DNA from: Candidatus Fonsibacter lacus
Lineage (GTDB): Bacteria; Pseudomonadota; Gammaproteobacteria; Burkholderiales; Burkholderiaceae_C
NCBI GenBank assembly: GCA_009921245.1
Contig: RFXW01000006.1
Span: forward strand, 1 to 34,579
Reading direction: 5' to 3'
Length of the DNA: 34,579 nucleotides
Part shown: one piece after another, positions 31,059 to 34,579 of the stretch
Position numbering within the stretch: position 1 is the first letter of the stretch
Layout of the letters: each line of letters starts with the position of its first letter
Made by a program: the position numbers and the translations under genes
The notes under the pieces: model-generated
Seen by the model: only the letters and a program-made list of their open reading frames with translations
What the model was told of the DNA's origin: nothing
The model's database searches: none

Positions 31059-31862
31059 ATGCTGATTACCTACAAAACCGACGCCGACATCGAGGGCATG
31101 CGCGTGGCCGGACGACTGGCCTCTGAGGTGCTGGACTACCTCACCCCCCACGTGCAGCCTGGCATCACCACCGAAGCCCTTGATCGGCTGGCGCATCAAT
31201 ACATTGTGGAGCAACAACAGGCCATACCCGCACCCCTGAACTACTGCCCGCCAGGCTACACCCCCTACCCCAAGTCAATCTGCACCTCGGTGAATCACAC
31301 GGTTTGCCACGGCATTCCCAACGCCAAACCGCTGAAAAAAGGCGACGTGGTGAACATCGACATCACCGTCATCAAAGACGGCTGGCACGGCGACACCAGC
31401 CGCATGTTTGTGGTGGGCGAGGCCTCGATTGCCGCCAATCGGCTGTGCCAAGTCACCTACGAGGCCATGTGGCGCGGTATTCGCATGGTGCGCCCCGGGC
31501 GGCGCTTGGGCGACATTGGCCACGCCATTCAAACCTTTGCCGAAGGGCAGGGCTACAGCGTGGTCAGAGAGTTTTGTGGCCATGGCATTGGGCGTGGTTT
31601 TCACGAAGATCCGCAGGTGCTGCACTATGGCCGCCCGGACACCGGCGAGGTTCTTGCTGCAGGTATGACCTTCACCATTGAGCCAATGATCAACGCCGGG
31701 CGGCGTGACATACGCGAAACCGGCGACGGCTGGACCATCGTCACCAAAGACCGATCACTCTCAGCGCAATGGGAGCACACCGTGCTGGTCACGGCCGACG
31801 GCTTCGAGGTGCTCACGGTCTCGGCCCAAAGCCCGGCTGAGCCTACACCCAGCGCAGCCTAA
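31059..31862 (+). CDS. map: Type I methionine aminopeptidase
   Basis: KTDADIEGMRVAGRLASEVLDYL, CTSVNHTVCHGIPNAKPLKKGDVVNIDITVIKDGWHGDTSRMF, CGHGIGRGFHEDPQVLHYG, GMTFTIEPMINAG. Confidence 0.97.
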   Translation: MLITYKTDADIEGMRVAGRLASEVLDYLTPHVQPGITTEALDRLAHQYIVEQQQAIPAPLNYCPPGYTPYPKSICTSVNHTVCHGIPNAKPLKKGDVVNIDITVIKDGWHGDTSRMFVVGEASIAANRLCQVTYEAMWRGIRMVRPGRRLGDIGHAIQTFAEGQGYSVVREFCGHGIGRGFHEDPQVLHYGRPDTGEVLAAGMTFTIEPMINAGRRDIRETGDGWTIVTKDRSLSAQWEHTVLVTADGFEVLTVSAQSPAEPTPSAA

Positions 31863-31865
31863 ACC

Positions 31866-34472
31866 GTGGCCTTGCCCAGCGCCACCCTAGAGGGCATCAA
31901 AGAACGACTGGCTGCGGCCAAACTCACCGCACTGCAACCGCTGCACAACCCCGCATTGCCGCCGCGCGGGGTGCAAGGGGTGGGGCGCGACCTGGCCCGC
32001 GCGACCGACGCCACCTTGCATGAACTGTGGCAAGCCTGCGGGCTGGGGCCGGACTGGTCACTGATTGCCGTGGGTGGCTACGGACGCGGCCAGCTGGCGC
32101 CGCACTCGGACGTCGATGTGCTGCTGATCAACGCCCAGGCCAACCCTGACCACGCGGCAGTAGAAACTTTTGTGCAAGCCTGCTGGGACGTCGGCTTGGC
32201 CATTGGCTCGGCGGTTCGCACACCGCTGCAAACGCAAGAGGCCGCGGCCGAGGACGTCACCACCCTCACCGCCTTGCTGGAAGCACGGCCGCTGATCGAC
32301 CCCAGCGCGCAATGGCCTGGGCTGCTGCAGGCGCTGCGCGAGGGGCTTGACCGGGTGGCGTTTTTTCAAGCCAAGGTACGTGAACTCAAACAGCGCCATC
32401 AGCGCTTTGACGACACCGCCTACGCCTTAGAGCCCAACTGCAAAGAGGCGCCCGGTGGCCTGCGCGATCTGCACACCATACGCTGGCTAGCCAACGCCTG
32501 CGGCTGGGGCGATGGCTGGGAGGCCATGCAGCGCAATGGACTGATTTCGGCACTGGAGCGCCAGCGCTTGGCCAACCATGAGGCCACGCTTAACTTAATT
32601 CGGGCACGGCTGCACACCCTAACCCAGCGTCGCGAAGACCGCCTGATATTTGATGTGCAAACCGCGTTGGCCCACCGCTTTGGCATGCAAGACCGATTGG
32701 CCAAAGACGGCAAACGCCTGATCAGACGCGCCAGTGAACTGCTCATGAAGCGCTATTACTGGGCGGCCAAAGGCGTGCGTCAACTCACCGACATTTTGCT
32801 GCCCGCCATTGAGCAGGGCCTACACCCGGAGTGGCCGCAATCGGGCCAGCCCATAGACCAAGATTTCACCTTGCGCAGCGGCTTATTGGACATTGAAGAC
32901 GAGCACTTGTTTCAGCGCAAGCCCGCGGCCATATTGCAAGCCTTTGTGCATTTTCAGCGTGTGCGTGGGGTGGACGGCATGGCCCCGCGTACCCTGCGCG
33001 CTTTGTACCATGCGCGCGCGGTGATGACACCCCAGTTTGGCCAACACCCCACACACCGCGCGCTGTTCATGCAATTGCTGCAAGCACCCCAAGGGCAAAC
33101 CCATGTGTTTCGCTTGCTCAACCGCACCTCGGTGTTAGGGCGCTACCTTAGGCCATTTCGCCGCATCGTGGGGCAAATGCAGCACGACTTGTTTCACATA
33201 TACACCGTGGACCAACACATACTCATGGTGTTGCGCAATGTGCGGCGTTTTTTTATTGCCGACCACGCCCATGAATATCCCCTTTGCAGCCAATTGGCGG
33301 CGGACTGGGACAAGCCCTGGCTGCTTTACGTAGCCGCGCTCTTTCACGACATCGCCAAAGGCCGTGGCGGCGATCACTCCACCTTGGGTGCGCGCGAGGT
33401 GCACCGCTTTGCCAAAGCCCACGGCATGACCGATGAAGACCGCGACCTGGTGGCGTTTTTGGTGATGCACCATCTCAGCATGAGTCATGTGGCGCAAAAG
33501 CAAGACCTTTCCGACCCCGACGTGATCCAAGCCTTTGCCCAGCGCATGGGCAACGCACGACGTTTGACCGCGTTGTACCTGCTGACGGTGGCCGATATCC
33601 GTGGCACCTCACCCAAGGTGTGGAACGCCTGGAAAGGCCAGCTGCTGCAAGATTTATTCAGCCGCACGCTGCGGGTGTTGGGCGGTGAGCACGTCAGCCA
33701 AGACACCATGGTGCGCAGCCACCAACGCGACGCCCTGCACATACTGGCCAGACAGGCTTTACCCCACGATGCCCACCAGCGTCTATGGCAACAACTGGAT
33801 GTGCGCTACTTTTTGCGCCACGATGCCGACGAAATCGCATGGCACACGCGCCACGTCAGCCGGGCCTTGGCCCTGAATCAAGTGGGGCACGGCCTGGCCA
33901 AGGCCAGACGCTCGCACCGCAGCGATGGCTTGCAGGTCATGGTGTTTTGCCCCGACCAGCCCGACCTATTCGCGCGCCTGTGCAGCCAGCTCAGCGTGGC
34001 CGACCTTGAAGTCCTCGACGCCAACATTTACACCACGCACGACGGCTATGCCCTGGACACCTTTGAAGTGACCGCTCCCGACATGGCTGAGCAGCCACGC
34101 GAGTGGATGGCCATGCTTGAGGCCAAGTTGTCGGCGGCGCTGGCCACCAACGCGGCACTGCAACCACCGCGCGCCGGGCGCGTCTCGCGCCGCGTACGTC
34201 ACTTTCCCACCCCGACACGCATCAGCTGTCGACCCGATGAAAGCGGCAAACAATTTTTGATCACGGTGGCCTCGGCCGACCGCAGCGGGTTGCTTTACAC
34301 GCTGGCGTACACCTTTGCAAAGTTTGAACTCGAGGTCTTGTTGGCCCGCGTCTCTACTTTGGGCGAGCGCATTGAAGATATTTTTTTGGTGCGTGGCGCG
34401 GCCCTGGCCGATACCCGCAAGCGCAGCGCTTTTGAGGCGGCACTGCAAACGGCGATTGACGCCCCAGCCTAA
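31866..34472 (+). CDS. glnD: Bifunctional [protein-PII] uridylyltransferase / UMP hydrolase
   Basis: GTG start. NTase GGYGRGQLAPHSDVDVLL, YALEPNCKEAPGGLRDLHTIRW, HD motif LFHDIAKGRGGDHS, two C-terminal ACT-like regions. Confidence 0.97.
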   Translation: MALPSATLEGIKERLAAAKLTALQPLHNPALPPRGVQGVGRDLARATDATLHELWQACGLGPDWSLIAVGGYGRGQLAPHSDVDVLLINAQANPDHAAVETFVQACWDVGLAIGSAVRTPLQTQEAAAEDVTTLTALLEARPLIDPSAQWPGLLQALREGLDRVAFFQAKVRELKQRHQRFDDTAYALEPNCKEAPGGLRDLHTIRWLANACGWGDGWEAMQRNGLISALERQRLANHEATLNLIRARLHTLTQRREDRLIFDVQTALAHRFGMQDRLAKDGKRLIRRASELLMKRYYWAAKGVRQLTDILLPAIEQGLHPEWPQSGQPIDQDFTLRSGLLDIEDEHLFQRKPAAILQAFVHFQRVRGVDGMAPRTLRALYHARAVMTPQFGQHPTHRALFMQLLQAPQGQTHVFRLLNRTSVLGRYLRPFRRIVGQMQHDLFHIYTVDQHILMVLRNVRRFFIADHAHEYPLCSQLAADWDKPWLLYVAALFHDIAKGRGGDHSTLGAREVHRFAKAHGMTDEDRDLVAFLVMHHLSMSHVAQKQDLSDPDVIQAFAQRMGNARRLTALYLLTVADIRGTSPKVWNAWKGQLLQDLFSRTLRVLGGEHVSQDTMVRSHQRDALHILARQALPHDAHQRLWQQLDVRYFLRHDADEIAWHTRHVSRALALNQVGHGLAKARRSHRSDGLQVMVFCPDQPDLFARLCSQLSVADLEVLDANIYTTHDGYALDTFEVTAPDMAEQPREWMAMLEAKLSAALATNAALQPPRAGRVSRRVRHFPTPTRISCRPDESGKQFLITVASADRSGLLYTLAYTFAKFELEVLLARVSTLGERIEDIFLVRGAALADTRKRSAFEAALQTAIDAPA

Positions 34473-34579
34473 GTTGCTGGTGGCAAGCCCTCGCGCAGCA
34501 CGCGCTGCAGGGTTGCTTCGTCCCAAACCGGTACTCCGAGTCGCTGCGCGTCGTCGAGTTTTTTTCCAGCCTCAGCCCC
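34469..34579 (-). CDS. ligA: C-terminal (BRCT) end of NAD-dependent DNA ligase, 5' part outside the window
   Basis: Minus-strand reading from the window end: GAEAGKKLDDAQRLGVPVWDEATLQRVLREGLPPAT-stop, matching the LigA BRCT tail pattern (AG..AGSKL.KA..LG..V.DE). Only 36 residues visible. Confidence 0.65.
   Translation of the reverse strand, partial: GAEAGKKLDDAQRLGVPVWDEATLQRVLREGLPPAT

Noticed and set aside
34482-34510. GC-rich hairpin CCCTCGCGCAGCACGCGCTGCAGGG as a glnD terminator
   Set aside because: It lies inside the ligA-like coding frame, has a bulge and lacks a T-run.

Overview
The window is a GC-rich, gene-dense stretch of a Proteobacteria chromosome. Gene content and order look betaproteobacterial (Burkholderiales-like); this is inference, since no search was run. 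Most of it is housekeeping. Minus strand: a FimV-like protein (partial), rlmB, an ABC ATPase, metC-like lyase, phosphoribosyltransferase, purA, hisZ, hflC, hflK, hflX, hfq, thiolase, fadJ/fadB-like, acyl-CoA ligase, purL and the ligA 3' end. Plus strand: tesA-like esterase, mnmH, selO, msrB, yciB, bolA, a ppiC-type parvulin, map and glnD. The most notable accessory region is 25347-31050, a tightly packed five-gene chemosensory cassette: CheA-like kinase, MCP, small CheW, divergent CheB, and a class III adenylate cyclase with a degenerate receiver domain. It is joined to map-glnD with an 8-nt gap. It has a Wsp-like layout, but with a predicted cAMP-producing output and no CheR or CheY in the window. 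A second notable feature is a parvulin gene (20487-21223) broken by an apparent small internal deletion and frameshift. No rRNA, tRNA, CRISPR array, IS element or prophage was recognised.
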